This document shows, piece after piece, positions 35,997 through 44,753 of a stretch of 64,000 nt of DNA. Source of the DNA: Zoogloea sp021286885 (lineage in GTDB: Bacteria; Pseudomonadota; Gammaproteobacteria; Burkholderiales; Rhodocyclaceae); NCBI RefSeq assembly GCF_041915215.1, contig NZ_JAYSBV010000001.1. The stretch is one strand, 5' to 3'. The translations under genes were made by a program, and so were the position numbers. Numbering within the stretch: position 1 is the stretch's first letter; every line of letters starts with the position of its first letter. Under the pieces are notes generated by a model. The model was not told where the DNA came from. It saw only the letters and a list, made by a program, of their open reading frames with translations, and made no database searches.

Positions 35997-36413
35997 TCAG
36001 ACGCCCTCGCCCGCCTTGGGCGGAAAGACCGGGCGCTTGACGCCGCTTTCGCTCACCGCCACATACGTAAGCGTGGCTTCGGTGACCTTGACCACCACCG
36101 GGTTCTCGGGGTTGCGCTCGGCAAACACTTCCACATCCACGGTGATGGAGCTGGTGCCCACCTTCACCACATCGGCGTAGAAACTGACAATATCGCCCAC
36201 CGACACCGGCTGCTTGAACAGGAAGGAGTTAACCGCAATGGTAGCCACCCGGCCCCGGGCCAGTTGGCGGGCGGGCACGGCCCCGGCGATATCCACCTGA
36301 GACATGATCCAGCCGCCAAACACATCGCCTGCCGGGTTGAGATCCCGGGGCATGGGCATCACGCGCAAAACGGGCATCTTGCCGGGGGGAAGCTGGGTCG
36401 GGACATCACACAT
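35997..36413 (-). CDS. Hotdog-fold acyl-CoA thioesterase (YciA type)
   Basis: The 138-residue protein has the thioesterase-superfamily core: DLNPAGDVFGGWIMSQVDIA with the catalytic Asp, and FLFKQPVSVGDIVSFYADVV. It resembles YciA/BACH-type acyl-CoA hydrolases, which release free acids from acyl-CoA in the cytoplasm and can prevent CoA trapping during fatty-acid degradation. Its upstream region carries a copy of the AAACGNNCGTT motif (36542-36553), suggesting control by the neighbouring PsrA-like repressors. Confidence 0.88.
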   Translation of the reverse strand: MCDVPTQLPPGKMPVLRVMPMPRDLNPAGDVFGGWIMSQVDIAGAVPARQLARGRVATIAVNSFLFKQPVSVGDIVSFYADVVKVGTSSITVDVEVFAERNPENPVVVKVTEATLTYVAVSESGVKRPVFPPKAGEGV

Positions 36414-36541
36414 GGGGAGGGCTCCTGTAGGGATTGCAGGGCCGGCGCCCCCGCGCTGGGCAGGGGGCAGGCCGCGTATGTTGTGGTGTGACCCGAGGGA
36501 ACGGGCCAGGGCCGGACTATACCCCAGCCGCCGGCCAGTTT

Positions 36542-36553
36542 AAACGAGCGTTC
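36542..36553. promoter_or_regulatory. Candidate TetR/PsrA-like operator upstream of the thioesterase gene
   Basis: AAACGAGCGTTC contains the palindrome AACG-AG-CGTT. It overlaps the stop codon of the upstream TetR gene and lies about 130 bases before the thioesterase start. It resembles the motifs at 37400 and 42236. Confidence 0.5.
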
Positions 36554-37226
36554 AACAGGAACCCAGAGGCGCCCGCAAGCCCCCCAGCAAGAAGCTCATG
36601 AGGCGCCCCACCAGACGCTCGGGGTTGTCATCGTCGAAGGGGCCGGCCACTTGCTGCAGCTCGTAGGGGCCCGCAATTGCGTAGGACATGGCGCCAATCA
36701 TGAACTGGAAGCGCCACAGGATTTCGGCCTTGGGCACATCCGGCAAGGCCCGGTAGAGGGCCGCCAGAAAGCGCTCCACACAGGGGCCGTGTTCTTCGGC
36801 CAGAAATCGGCGCACAAACTCGTGGGGCTCGGTCTGGGTGCGCCCCAGCAAGCGCATGAACAGATGCCCGCCCCCCTGCACGTCTGCCGCCATGCGCAGG
36901 GCGGTGCCAAAGTAGGCATCCACGATGCGCGAGGGGCGCAGGGGCGCGCCATCGGCTTCCTGTTCAACCTGCGCCAGGGCCTCCAGCCGGGCCCGGTTGA
37001 GCTCCGACAGGCGACGCCGGAACACGGCGCGGATCAGCTCCTCCTTGGAACCAAAGTGGTAGTTCACCGATGCCAGGTTAACCCCCGCCTGGCTGGTCAG
37101 CATGCGCATGGACGTGCCATCAAATCCATGCGCCACAAAAAGCACTTCCGCCGCGTTCAGGATGCGGCGCCGGGTTTCGGCGCTGCTGGCATCCTTGGCG
37201 GCGGGTTTGGTTGTCTCCATCACCAT
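36552..37226 (-). CDS. PsrA-like TetR-family regulator
   Basis: The 224-residue regulator has a TetR DNA-binding domain (RRRILNAAEVLFVAHGFDGT, SQAGVNLASVNYHFGSKEEL) that is very like that of Pseudomonas PsrA, a fatty-acyl-responsive repressor of beta-oxidation genes. The C-terminal domain ends MSFLLGGLRAPL. It is a close paralogue of the divergent regulator at 37462. The start is uncertain between ATG 37226, GTG 37223 and ATG 37220. The shared divergent promoter region is A+T-rich and holds an operator-like motif. Confidence 0.92.
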   Translation of the reverse strand: MVMETTKPAAKDASSAETRRRILNAAEVLFVAHGFDGTSMRMLTSQAGVNLASVNYHFGSKEELIRAVFRRRLSELNRARLEALAQVEQEADGAPLRPSRIVDAYFGTALRMAADVQGGGHLFMRLLGRTQTEPHEFVRRFLAEEHGPCVERFLAALYRALPDVPKAEILWRFQFMIGAMSYAIAGPYELQQVAGPFDDDNPERLVGRLMSFLLGGLRAPLGSC

Positions 37227-37367
37227 CCCTGTTGCCTCTTCGTCTCTTCTTTTATAAAAACTTTTGTTTTAAGCATACGCTTAATTTATACACAAAATAG
37301 CGCATCCTTGAAACACCTTTGCAAACTCCGTTTGCTAGGGCTGCTCCAGATGGGCGCAGCGCCCCCC

Positions 37368-37411
37368 TTGCACCGGGGGGCAGTTTTCCCCTATAGTTAA
37401 AACGAACGTAT
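37368..37411 (+). promoter_or_regulatory. Promoter and operator-like motif of the second PsrA-like gene
   Basis: TTGCAC (37368-37373) and TATAGT (37392-37397) are separated by 18 bases. AAACG-AA-CGTAT at 37400-37411 follows immediately and resembles the operator of locus B, so autoregulation is likely. Confidence 0.55.
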
Positions 37412-37461
37412 GAATTAATTGCAGCGCGACGCAACACCCCAACACCTTCAGGAGCCTCCCC

Positions 37462-38148
37462 ATGGCTGAAATCCGCTCTCCCGACACCCGAGAACGCATC
37501 CTCGATACCGCCGAGCAGCTGTTCATGAACCACGGCTTCGACGGCACCTCCATGCGCCAGATCACCACCGGCGCGGGGGTGAATCTGGCCGCCGTGAATT
37601 ACCACTTCGGCACCAAGGAAGAGCTGATGCGGGCCGTGTTCCGGCGCCGGCTGGACGGCCTCAACGAAGCCCGACTGCAAGCCCTCGACGCCATGGAACA
37701 GGACGCCGGCGGCAAGCCCCTCAAACCCTCCCAGATCGTGGACGCCTTCTTCGGCACCCTGCTGCGCATGGGGGATGACGAGGTACGCGGCGGGCGCACC
37801 TTTCTGCGTCTGCTGGGGCGCACCCTCACCGACCCTTCAGAGTTCATAAGCACGTTCCTTGCCCGGGAATACGCCCAGGTGGTGGAGCGCTTCAAGGAGG
37901 CCCTGTTCAAGGCCCTGCCGGACGTGCCGAAGGCTGAAATCGTGTGGCGCTTTCATTTCATGCTCGGAGCCACCTCCTACGCCATTGCCGGCACCGATGC
38001 GCTGCGGGTCGTCACCGACTGGGAAATCGAACCCGCCGACACCGAAGACCGCCACGACCGTCTGCTCGAACGCCTGATGAGCTTTCTGCTGGGCGGGCTG
38101 CGGGCGCCCCTGCCCCAGTTCTCCCCCCCAAGCGGGGCCGCGCCCTGA
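37462..38148 (+). CDS. PsrA-like TetR-family regulator, head of locus B
   Basis: The 228-residue protein has the same N-terminal DNA-binding signature as the divergent gene (ERILDTAEQLFMNHGFDGTS, GVNLAAVNYHFGTKEELMRA) and the same C-terminal end (LMSFLLGGLRAPL), so the two arose by duplication. CAGGAG precedes the ATG. It lies 81 bases before fadE on the same strand and probably represses locus B, with an acyl-CoA or fatty acid releasing it. The operator motif lies in its own promoter and again before the HAD-crotonase gene. Confidence 0.92.
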   Translation: MAEIRSPDTRERILDTAEQLFMNHGFDGTSMRQITTGAGVNLAAVNYHFGTKEELMRAVFRRRLDGLNEARLQALDAMEQDAGGKPLKPSQIVDAFFGTLLRMGDDEVRGGRTFLRLLGRTLTDPSEFISTFLAREYAQVVERFKEALFKALPDVPKAEIVWRFHFMLGATSYAIAGTDALRVVTDWEIEPADTEDRHDRLLERLMSFLLGGLRAPLPQFSPPSGAAP

Positions 38149-38229
38149 GGTGGCCCGACGCCTGCCATCAGCAAGGCAAACCAACGCAACAACAACACAC
38201 AAACAAAAAAACACCCGGAGACACACACC

Positions 38230-40587
38230 ATGGACTTTTCTTCCCTCCCCCTGCTGGGCGCCCTCGCCCCGGCAGCCCTCGCCGGCCTGCTGACGATCCG
38301 CCCCCTGCGGCGCCAGATCCTGAGCAAGCCCCTGTTTGCCACCTACAAGAAAGTGCTGCCCCAGATGTCGCCCACCGAAAAGGACGCCCTGGAAGCCGGC
38401 ACCGTCTGGTGGGAGGGAGAACTGTTCCGGGGGGCGCCAGACTGGAACCGGCTGCTCGCCTACCCCACCCCGCGCCTCACCGCCGAGGAGCAGGCCTTCA
38501 TGGACAACCAGGTGGAAGAAGCCTGCCGGCGGGTGAATGACTGGCAGGTCACCCACCAGCTCTACGACCTGCCCCACGAGGCCTGGCACTACATCAAGGA
38601 ACAGGGCTTCCTGGGCATGATCATCCCCCGGGCGTACGGCGGGCTGGGCTTTTCGGCCTACGCCCATTCCCAAGTGGTGACCCGGCTGTCCACCCGCTCC
38701 TCGGCCCTGGCGGTGTCGGTGATGGTGCCCAACTCCCTGGGCCCCGCCGAGTTGCTGCTCCACTACGGCACCGAAGCCCAGAAAAACCACTACCTGCCCC
38801 GCCTTGCCCGGGGCGAGGAAATCCCTGCCTTCGCCCTCACCAGCCCCTGGGCCGGCTCCGATGCGGCGGCCATTCCCGACCACGGCATCGTGTGCAAGGG
38901 CCAATGGCAGGGGCGCGAGGTGCTGGGGATGCGCGTGACCTGGGACAAGCGCTACATCACCCTGGCCCCGGTGTGCACCCTGCTGGGCCTCGCCTTCCGG
39001 CTGTACGACCCGGACGGCCTCTTGGGGGGCGAAAAGGATCTGGGGATCACCTGCGCCCTGGTGCCCCACGACCACCCGGGGGTGGATACCGGGCGGCGCC
39101 ACTTCCCCCTCAACGCCATGTTCATGAACGGCCCCACCCGGGGCCAGGATGTGTTCATGCCCCTCGAATTCATCATCGGCGGCCCCGCCATGGCCGGCAA
39201 GGGCTGGCGCATGCTGATGGAGTGCCTGGCCGCCGGGCGGGCCATCTCGCTGCCCTCCTCCAATAGCGGCATGGCCCAGATGACGGCCCGGGCGGTGGGC
39301 GCCTACGCCCGCATCCGCAGCCAGTTCAAGATGGCGATTGGCAAGTTTGAAGGGGTGGAAGAAGCCCTCACCCGAATCGGCGCCTACACCTACATGATGG
39401 ACGCCACCCGCAAGATGACCGCCGGCGCGGTGGATCTGGGCGAGAAGCCCTCGGTGGTGTCTGCCATTGCCAAATACCACGTCACCGAACGGGCCCGGCA
39501 GGTGGTGAACGACGGCATGGACGTGATCGGCGGCAAGGGCATCTGCCTGGGGCCCTCCAACTTCCTCGGGCGCGCCTACCAGCAGGTGCCCATCGGCATC
39601 ACGGTGGAAGGGGCCAATATTCTCACCCGCAGCCTCATCATCTTTGGCCAGGGGGCGATCCGCTGCCACCCGCATGTGCTGGCCGAAATGCAGGCCGCCC
39701 AACACCCGGATGCACGCCAGGGGCTGGCCGACTTCGACCGGGCCCTGTGGGGGCATGTGGGCTATGTGCTCAAAAACGGGCTGCGGGCGCTGGTGATGGG
39801 CCTCACCGGCTCGGCCTTCGTGGCCACCCCGCGCCACGGAGCGCCGGAGCTCAAGCGCTACTACCAGCAGCTCACCCGCTTCTCGTCGGCCTTCGCGTTC
39901 TTGTCGGACATCTCCATGCTGCTCCTGGGCGGCAGCCTCAAGCGCCGGGAAAAGCTCTCGGCCCGGCTGGGGGACATCCTCTCCAACATGTACCTGATCT
40001 CGGCCACCCTCAAGCGCTACGAGGAAGAAGGCCGCCAGCAGGCCGACGCACCGCTGATGCACTGGGCCGTGTGGGATGCCATCTACCAGACCCAGGAAGC
40101 CTTTGACCACGTGATCGCCATCAACTACCCCAACCGGCTGGTGGGCTGGCTGCTGCACAAGCTGATCTTCCCCTGGGGCAAGCCCTATGTGGTGCCTTCC
40201 GATGCGGTGGGCCACGCGGCGGCCAAGCTGCTGATTGCTCCCTCACCCACCCGGGACCGGCTCACTGCCGAATGCCACGTACCACGTACCAGCGACGAAC
40301 CCCTGGGCGCCATCGAACAGGGGCTGGCGGCCACCCTGGCGGCGGAGCCCATCGAGGCCCGCATCCGGGAGGCCGAAAAGCAGGGGCGCTTTGCCAACAA
40401 CCCCCTCGCCAATGTGCGTGACATCGCCCGCGCAGCCCGGGAAGCCGGCCTCATCAGCGCCGCCGAGTTCGAGCTGCTGGAGCGGCGCAACGCCCTGCGT
40501 GACCAGGTGATCAAAGTAGACGACTTCCCCTTCGACTACGGCGTCGCCACCGCCCACAAACCCGGCGAACACCGGCTCGCCGCCTGA
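38230..40587 (+). CDS. fadE: Long-chain acyl-CoA dehydrogenase (FadE type)
   Basis: The 785-residue FAD enzyme starts with a membrane-anchoring segment (LLGALAPAALAGLLTI). It then has the acyl-CoA dehydrogenase domains (ALTSPWAGSDAA, GKGWRMLMECLAAGRAISLP, GITVEGANILTRSLIIFGQG) and the extra C-terminal domain of the large FadE group. It introduces the first double bond into acyl-CoA. Length is close to E. coli FadE. It follows the PsrA-like gene and precedes fadL, all in one direction. Confidence 0.95.
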   Translation: MDFSSLPLLGALAPAALAGLLTIRPLRRQILSKPLFATYKKVLPQMSPTEKDALEAGTVWWEGELFRGAPDWNRLLAYPTPRLTAEEQAFMDNQVEEACRRVNDWQVTHQLYDLPHEAWHYIKEQGFLGMIIPRAYGGLGFSAYAHSQVVTRLSTRSSALAVSVMVPNSLGPAELLLHYGTEAQKNHYLPRLARGEEIPAFALTSPWAGSDAAAIPDHGIVCKGQWQGREVLGMRVTWDKRYITLAPVCTLLGLAFRLYDPDGLLGGEKDLGITCALVPHDHPGVDTGRRHFPLNAMFMNGPTRGQDVFMPLEFIIGGPAMAGKGWRMLMECLAAGRAISLPSSNSGMAQMTARAVGAYARIRSQFKMAIGKFEGVEEALTRIGAYTYMMDATRKMTAGAVDLGEKPSVVSAIAKYHVTERARQVVNDGMDVIGGKGICLGPSNFLGRAYQQVPIGITVEGANILTRSLIIFGQGAIRCHPHVLAEMQAAQHPDARQGLADFDRALWGHVGYVLKNGLRALVMGLTGSAFVATPRHGAPELKRYYQQLTRFSSAFAFLSDISMLLLGGSLKRREKLSARLGDILSNMYLISATLKRYEEEGRQQADAPLMHWAVWDAIYQTQEAFDHVIAINYPNRLVGWLLHKLIFPWGKPYVVPSDAVGHAAAKLLIAPSPTRDRLTAECHVPRTSDEPLGAIEQGLAATLAAEPIEARIREAEKQGRFANNPLANVRDIARAAREAGLISAAEFELLERRNALRDQVIKVDDFPFDYGVATAHKPGEHRLAA

Positions 40588-40772
40588 GCGCCCGGGCGCC
40601 ACCGCGCCCACCTCAGCACATCCCGCATACCTTTCCAGGCATTCCAGGCATTTCCAGGCCCCTGCTGCTTTCCTTCCGCCCCCGGGCGGCGGGAAGGGGC
40701 CGCCCTGGCCCGCCCCCGGGCCGGGCCGCAGCACCCATGCCCACAAGATCCACAACAATCCGGAGACAGCCC

Positions 40773-42110
40773 ATGCAACCCACCCACACCCTGCGCCAGC
40801 CCTCCCGCCCGCACACCCGCTTGCATCCTTTATCCCTTGTGCTCCTTGGCCTCTGGGCCGGCGCCAGCCACGGGGCCGGCTTCCAGCTGCTCGAACAAAA
40901 CGCCAGCGGCCTGGGCAATGCCTATGCGGGCTCGGCTGCCGTGGCCGAAAACGCCAGCACCGTATATTTCAACCCCGCCGGGATGACCGAGCTGGCCGAG
41001 CGCAGCTTTTCGGTGGGCGCCGCCAGCATCCACACCCGCTACGTGTTCCACGACCAGGGCTCCTCGGTGGGCGCCCTGGGCAGCGCCCCCGACGGGGCCA
41101 ACGGTGGCGCCACAGGGGCGCTGCCGAATGCCTATCTGAGCTGGGCCTTCAGCCCGGAGCTGCGTCTGGGTCTGGGGATAGGCGCCCCCTTCGGCCTCAA
41201 GACCGAATACAACAACCCCTGGCAGGGGGGCGCCCAGTCGGTGCGCTTCGAGATCAAGACCGCCAACCTCAACCCCTCCGCCGCCTGGAAGGTGAATGAA
41301 CAGCTTTCGCTGGGGGCCGGGATCAACTGGCAGCGGCTGGAAGCCGAATACACCCGGGACGTGGCCGTGGTGCCCCTGGCCGGGGGGCTGATCCCGGCCA
41401 GCGCGGCGGCAGGCACCACCACCCGACTCCAGCTGGAAGGGGAAAGCTGGGGCTGGAACGCGGGGCTGCTCTACAAGCTCAGCCCCGCTACCCGGATCGG
41501 GGTCGCCTACCGCTCGGAAATCCATTACCACCTGCGGGGCGACAACGCCTTCTTCGGCCCGGCGGGCAGCGCCCTGACCAGCTTTGGCCTGGCCACGAAT
41601 CAGAAGGCCACCCTCAGCCTGCCCGACACCTTCACCCTGAGCCTGGTGCACCAGCTCAAGCCCGACTGGACCCTGCTCGGCGACCTGAGCCGCACCGGCT
41701 GGAGCAGCATCCCCAAGCTGGACATCATTCGCAGCTCAGGCAGCAGCGCGGGCAGCATTTCCCAGACCCTGCACACCGATTTTCGTGACAGCTGGCGCGC
41801 CGCCCTGGGCCTGACCCAGCAGTACAGCCCCAGCATCCGGCTCAAGTACGGGATCGCCTACGACCAGACCCCCGTCAAGGGGGCCAGCACCCGGCTGGTG
41901 TCCCTACCCGACAACAACCGGGTATGGCTGGCCCTGGGCGGCCAGTGGAAGCCGGACGCCCAGAGCAGCGTGGATCTGGGCATTGCCCGGCTCTTCATTG
42001 CCGATGCCCGCATCGACAACAACCAGCTCACCGACGGGCGAGGCCGGGTGACGGGCAACTACCAGGACAGCGCCTGGTTATTCGGTTTGCAATATTCCCG
42101 CGCTTTCTGA
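40773..42110 (+). CDS. fadL: FadL/OmpP1-family outer-membrane fatty acid transporter
   Basis: The 445-residue protein has a signal peptide ending near ASHGAGF and the FadL hallmark GFQLLEQNASGLGNAYAG, then STVYFNPAGMTEL. A 14-strand-type barrel follows and ends in SRAF. It should move long-chain fatty acids through the outer membrane for the beta-oxidation enzymes encoded around it. ATG at 40773 has CGGAG seven bases upstream. It is intact, unlike the paralogue at 34589-35870. Confidence 0.94.
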   Translation: MQPTHTLRQPSRPHTRLHPLSLVLLGLWAGASHGAGFQLLEQNASGLGNAYAGSAAVAENASTVYFNPAGMTELAERSFSVGAASIHTRYVFHDQGSSVGALGSAPDGANGGATGALPNAYLSWAFSPELRLGLGIGAPFGLKTEYNNPWQGGAQSVRFEIKTANLNPSAAWKVNEQLSLGAGINWQRLEAEYTRDVAVVPLAGGLIPASAAAGTTTRLQLEGESWGWNAGLLYKLSPATRIGVAYRSEIHYHLRGDNAFFGPAGSALTSFGLATNQKATLSLPDTFTLSLVHQLKPDWTLLGDLSRTGWSSIPKLDIIRSSGSSAGSISQTLHTDFRDSWRAALGLTQQYSPSIRLKYGIAYDQTPVKGASTRLVSLPDNNRVWLALGGQWKPDAQSSVDLGIARLFIADARIDNNQLTDGRGRVTGNYQDSAWLFGLQYSRAF

Positions 42111-42204
42111 ATTTCTGAAACATCCAGGAACCGGGCGTGGGTGCCGTGAATCCACCCTGACATCAACCCCCCAATCAGGCGTAAAACAGCTACAAAAAAA
42201 GTGA

Positions 42205-42247
42205 TTGACGGCGCAGCACGCCCGGCGAATAATTCAAACGTTCGTTT
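42205..42247 (+). promoter_or_regulatory. Promoter with PsrA-like operator for the locus B HAD-crotonase operon
   Basis: TTGACG (42205-42210) and AATAAT (42228-42233) are spaced by 17 bases. The palindrome AAACG-TT-CGTTT (42236-42247) lies right after the -10, where a bound repressor would block initiation. With its flank it fits the CAAAC-N4-GTTT form known for PsrA sites. Confidence 0.72.
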
Positions 42248-42329
42248 TAAAGCTGCGCAATCCCAGGCCCCGACCGAGGGCTTCGATCCAGACACAGACA
42301 CAAAACCGAGACACACAAAGGAGGACCGC

Positions 42330-44726
42330 TTGAACACACTCACCATCAGAAAGGCCGCCGTGCTGGGCGCAGGGGTGATGGGCGCCCAGATCGCCGCCCA
42401 TCTGGCCAATGCCCGGGTACCCGTGGTGCTCTTCGACCTGCCCGCCCCCGAAGGCGACAAGAACGGCATCGTCAAGAAAGCCCTGGCTGGCCTCAAGAAG
42501 CTCCAGCCGGCGCCCCTCTCCAGCCCCGAGGCGCTGGGCCTGATCCAGCCCGCCAACTATGCCGACGATCTGGCCGCCCTGGCCGGCTGCGATCTGGTGA
42601 TCGAAGCCATCGCCGAGCGCATGGACTGGAAGAACGATCTCTACGCCCGCATCGCCCCCCACCTGGCCCCCGGCGCGGTGGTGGCCTCCAACACCTCCGG
42701 GCTGTCCATCAACGCCCTGGCCCAGGGCCTGCCCGAGGCCCTGCGCGGCAACTTCTGCGGCATCCACTTTTTCAACCCGCCGCGCTACATGAGCCTGGTG
42801 GAAATCATCCCCACCGCCCACACCACCCCGGGCGTGGTGGATGCCCTCGAAACCTGGCTCACCCGCCGGCTGGGCAAGGGCGTGATCCGCGCTCTGGACA
42901 CCCCCAACTTTGTCGCCAACCGGATCGGGGTGTTCTCCATCCTGGCGGTGATGCACCACACCCAGTCCTTCGGACTGGGCTTTGATGTGGTGGACGCCCT
43001 CACCGGCCCGGCCATTGGCCGCCCCAAGAGCGCCACCTACCGCACCGCCGACGTGGTGGGCCTGGACACCCTCGCCCACGTGGTCAAGACCATGCAGGAC
43101 ACCCTGCCCGACGACCCCTGGCAGGCCCATTTCCGGGTGCCGGCGTGGCTCTCCGCGCTGATCCAGCAAGGCGCCCTGGGCCAGAAAACCAAGTGCGGCA
43201 TCTTCCGCAAGCAGGGCAAGGAGATCCAGGTGCTGGATCTGGCCAGCCAGGGCTACCGGCCCAGCACCGGCCAGGTGGCCGACGAAGTGGCGGCCCTGCT
43301 CAAGCTGCGCAACCCCGCCGAAAAGTTTGCCGCCCTGCGCACCTGCCCCCATCCCCAGGCCCAGTTCCTGTGGGCCATCTTCCGCGACCTGTTCCACTAC
43401 TGCGCGGTGCAGCTCGAACACGTGGCCGACAACGCCCGGGATCTGGATCAGGCCATCCGCTGGGGCTTCGGCTGGGCCCAGGGGCCGTTTGAAACCTGGC
43501 AGGCCGCAGGCTGGAGCGCCATGGCCGAGGCCGTGGCCGCCGACATTGCCGCAGGCCGCGCCATGGCCACCACGCCCCTGCCCGCCTGGGTGCTGGATGG
43601 GCGCAGCGGGGTGCACAGCCCCGCCGGTTCGTGGTCGGCCCGGGAAGGCGGCTACAAACCCCGCTCCGCCCTGCCGGTGTATCAGCGCCAGCTCTTCCCC
43701 GAAGGGCTGCTGGGCGAGGCCCTGCCGGTGCCGGCCAAGTCCGGCGCCACCCTCTACGAAAACGAGGGGGTGCGGCTGTGGGTGCTGCCCGAGGTGGATG
43801 CCCGGATCGGCATTCTGTCCTTCAAATCCAAGATGCACACCATCGGCAACGAGGTGCTGGACGGGGTGATCGCCGCCGTGGGCGAGGCCGAAAAACTGCT
43901 GGATGGGGTGGTGCTGTGGCACGAGGCGCCGTTTGCGGTGGGCGCCAACCTGGCCCAGGTGGCCGAGGCCATTGGCGCCGGCCAGTTTGAGGTGCTGGAA
44001 GCCACCGTCGAGAAGTTCCAGCGCGCCTCCCAGACCCTCAAATACGCCCAGGTGCCGGTGGTGGCCGCCGTTCAGGGCATGGCCTTAGGGGGCGGGTGCG
44101 AGTTTGTGATGCACGCCCGGCGCCGGGTGCTGGCCCTCGAAAGCTATATCGGGCTGGTGGAGGCCGGGGTGGGGCTGATCCCCGCCGGCGGCGGCTGCAA
44201 GGAACTGGCGGTGCGCGCCGCCGAACTGGCCGCCACCACCGCCACCCCGGGCGAAGTCTTCCCCTATCTGCAAAACGTGTTCCAGAACGTGGCCATGGCC
44301 AAGGTGGCCACCAGCGCCCACGAGGCGGTGGGCATGGGCTATGCCCGGGCGGACGACTGCATCCTGTTCAACCCCCACGAGCTGCTGCATGTGGCCATCA
44401 GCGAGGCCCGGGGCCTGGCCAGCCGGGGCTATGTGCCGCCCCTGCCCGCCCGCAACGTGATCGTGGCCGGGCGCAGCGGGATTGCGACCTTCGAGATGAT
44501 GCTGGTGAACATGCGCGAGGGCGGGATGATCTCGGCCCACGATTACCAGGTGGCCCGGGCCGCCGCCGTGGCCCTGTGCGGCGGCGAGGTGGAAAGCGGC
44601 AGCCTGGTGGATGAGGAATGGCTGATCCGGGTCGAACGCCGGCTCTTTGTTGAGCTGCTCAAGCACCCGGCCACCCAGGCCCGCATCGTTCACATGCTGG
44701 AAACCGGCAAGCCCCTGCGCAACTGA
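42330..44726 (+). CDS. 3-hydroxyacyl-CoA dehydrogenase/enoyl-CoA hydratase fusion, locus B
   Basis: The 798-residue enzyme has the same layout as the locus A protein: NAD-binding Rossmann domain (AAVLGAGVMGAQIAAHLANA), dehydrogenase C-terminal domain, and crotonase domain (VAAVQGMALGGGCEFVMHA, EAGVGLIPAGGGCKEL). Long stretches are identical to the paralogue, for example the segment around MQDTLPDDPW. The start is TTG at 42330, strongly supported by AAAGGAGG six bases upstream. It heads an operon with the thiolase, hotdog and chalcone-isomerase-like genes, and has its own promoter with an operator. Confidence 0.94.
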   Translation: MNTLTIRKAAVLGAGVMGAQIAAHLANARVPVVLFDLPAPEGDKNGIVKKALAGLKKLQPAPLSSPEALGLIQPANYADDLAALAGCDLVIEAIAERMDWKNDLYARIAPHLAPGAVVASNTSGLSINALAQGLPEALRGNFCGIHFFNPPRYMSLVEIIPTAHTTPGVVDALETWLTRRLGKGVIRALDTPNFVANRIGVFSILAVMHHTQSFGLGFDVVDALTGPAIGRPKSATYRTADVVGLDTLAHVVKTMQDTLPDDPWQAHFRVPAWLSALIQQGALGQKTKCGIFRKQGKEIQVLDLASQGYRPSTGQVADEVAALLKLRNPAEKFAALRTCPHPQAQFLWAIFRDLFHYCAVQLEHVADNARDLDQAIRWGFGWAQGPFETWQAAGWSAMAEAVAADIAAGRAMATTPLPAWVLDGRSGVHSPAGSWSAREGGYKPRSALPVYQRQLFPEGLLGEALPVPAKSGATLYENEGVRLWVLPEVDARIGILSFKSKMHTIGNEVLDGVIAAVGEAEKLLDGVVLWHEAPFAVGANLAQVAEAIGAGQFEVLEATVEKFQRASQTLKYAQVPVVAAVQGMALGGGCEFVMHARRRVLALESYIGLVEAGVGLIPAGGGCKELAVRAAELAATTATPGEVFPYLQNVFQNVAMAKVATSAHEAVGMGYARADDCILFNPHELLHVAISEARGLASRGYVPPLPARNVIVAGRSGIATFEMMLVNMREGGMISAHDYQVARAAAVALCGGEVESGSLVDEEWLIRVERRLFVELLKHPATQARIVHMLETGKPLRN

Positions 44727-44753
44727 GCGCCCACGGCCCAGGAGACATACAAG

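Noticed and set aside
37837..40215. 792-codon open frame opposite fadE and the PsrA-like gene
   Set aside because: Antisense shadow; both genes underneath have clear family motifs.
40680..40740. G/C-rich inverted repeat before the second fadL as a terminator
   Set aside because: Short stem and no U-tract; the region is simply very G+C-rich.
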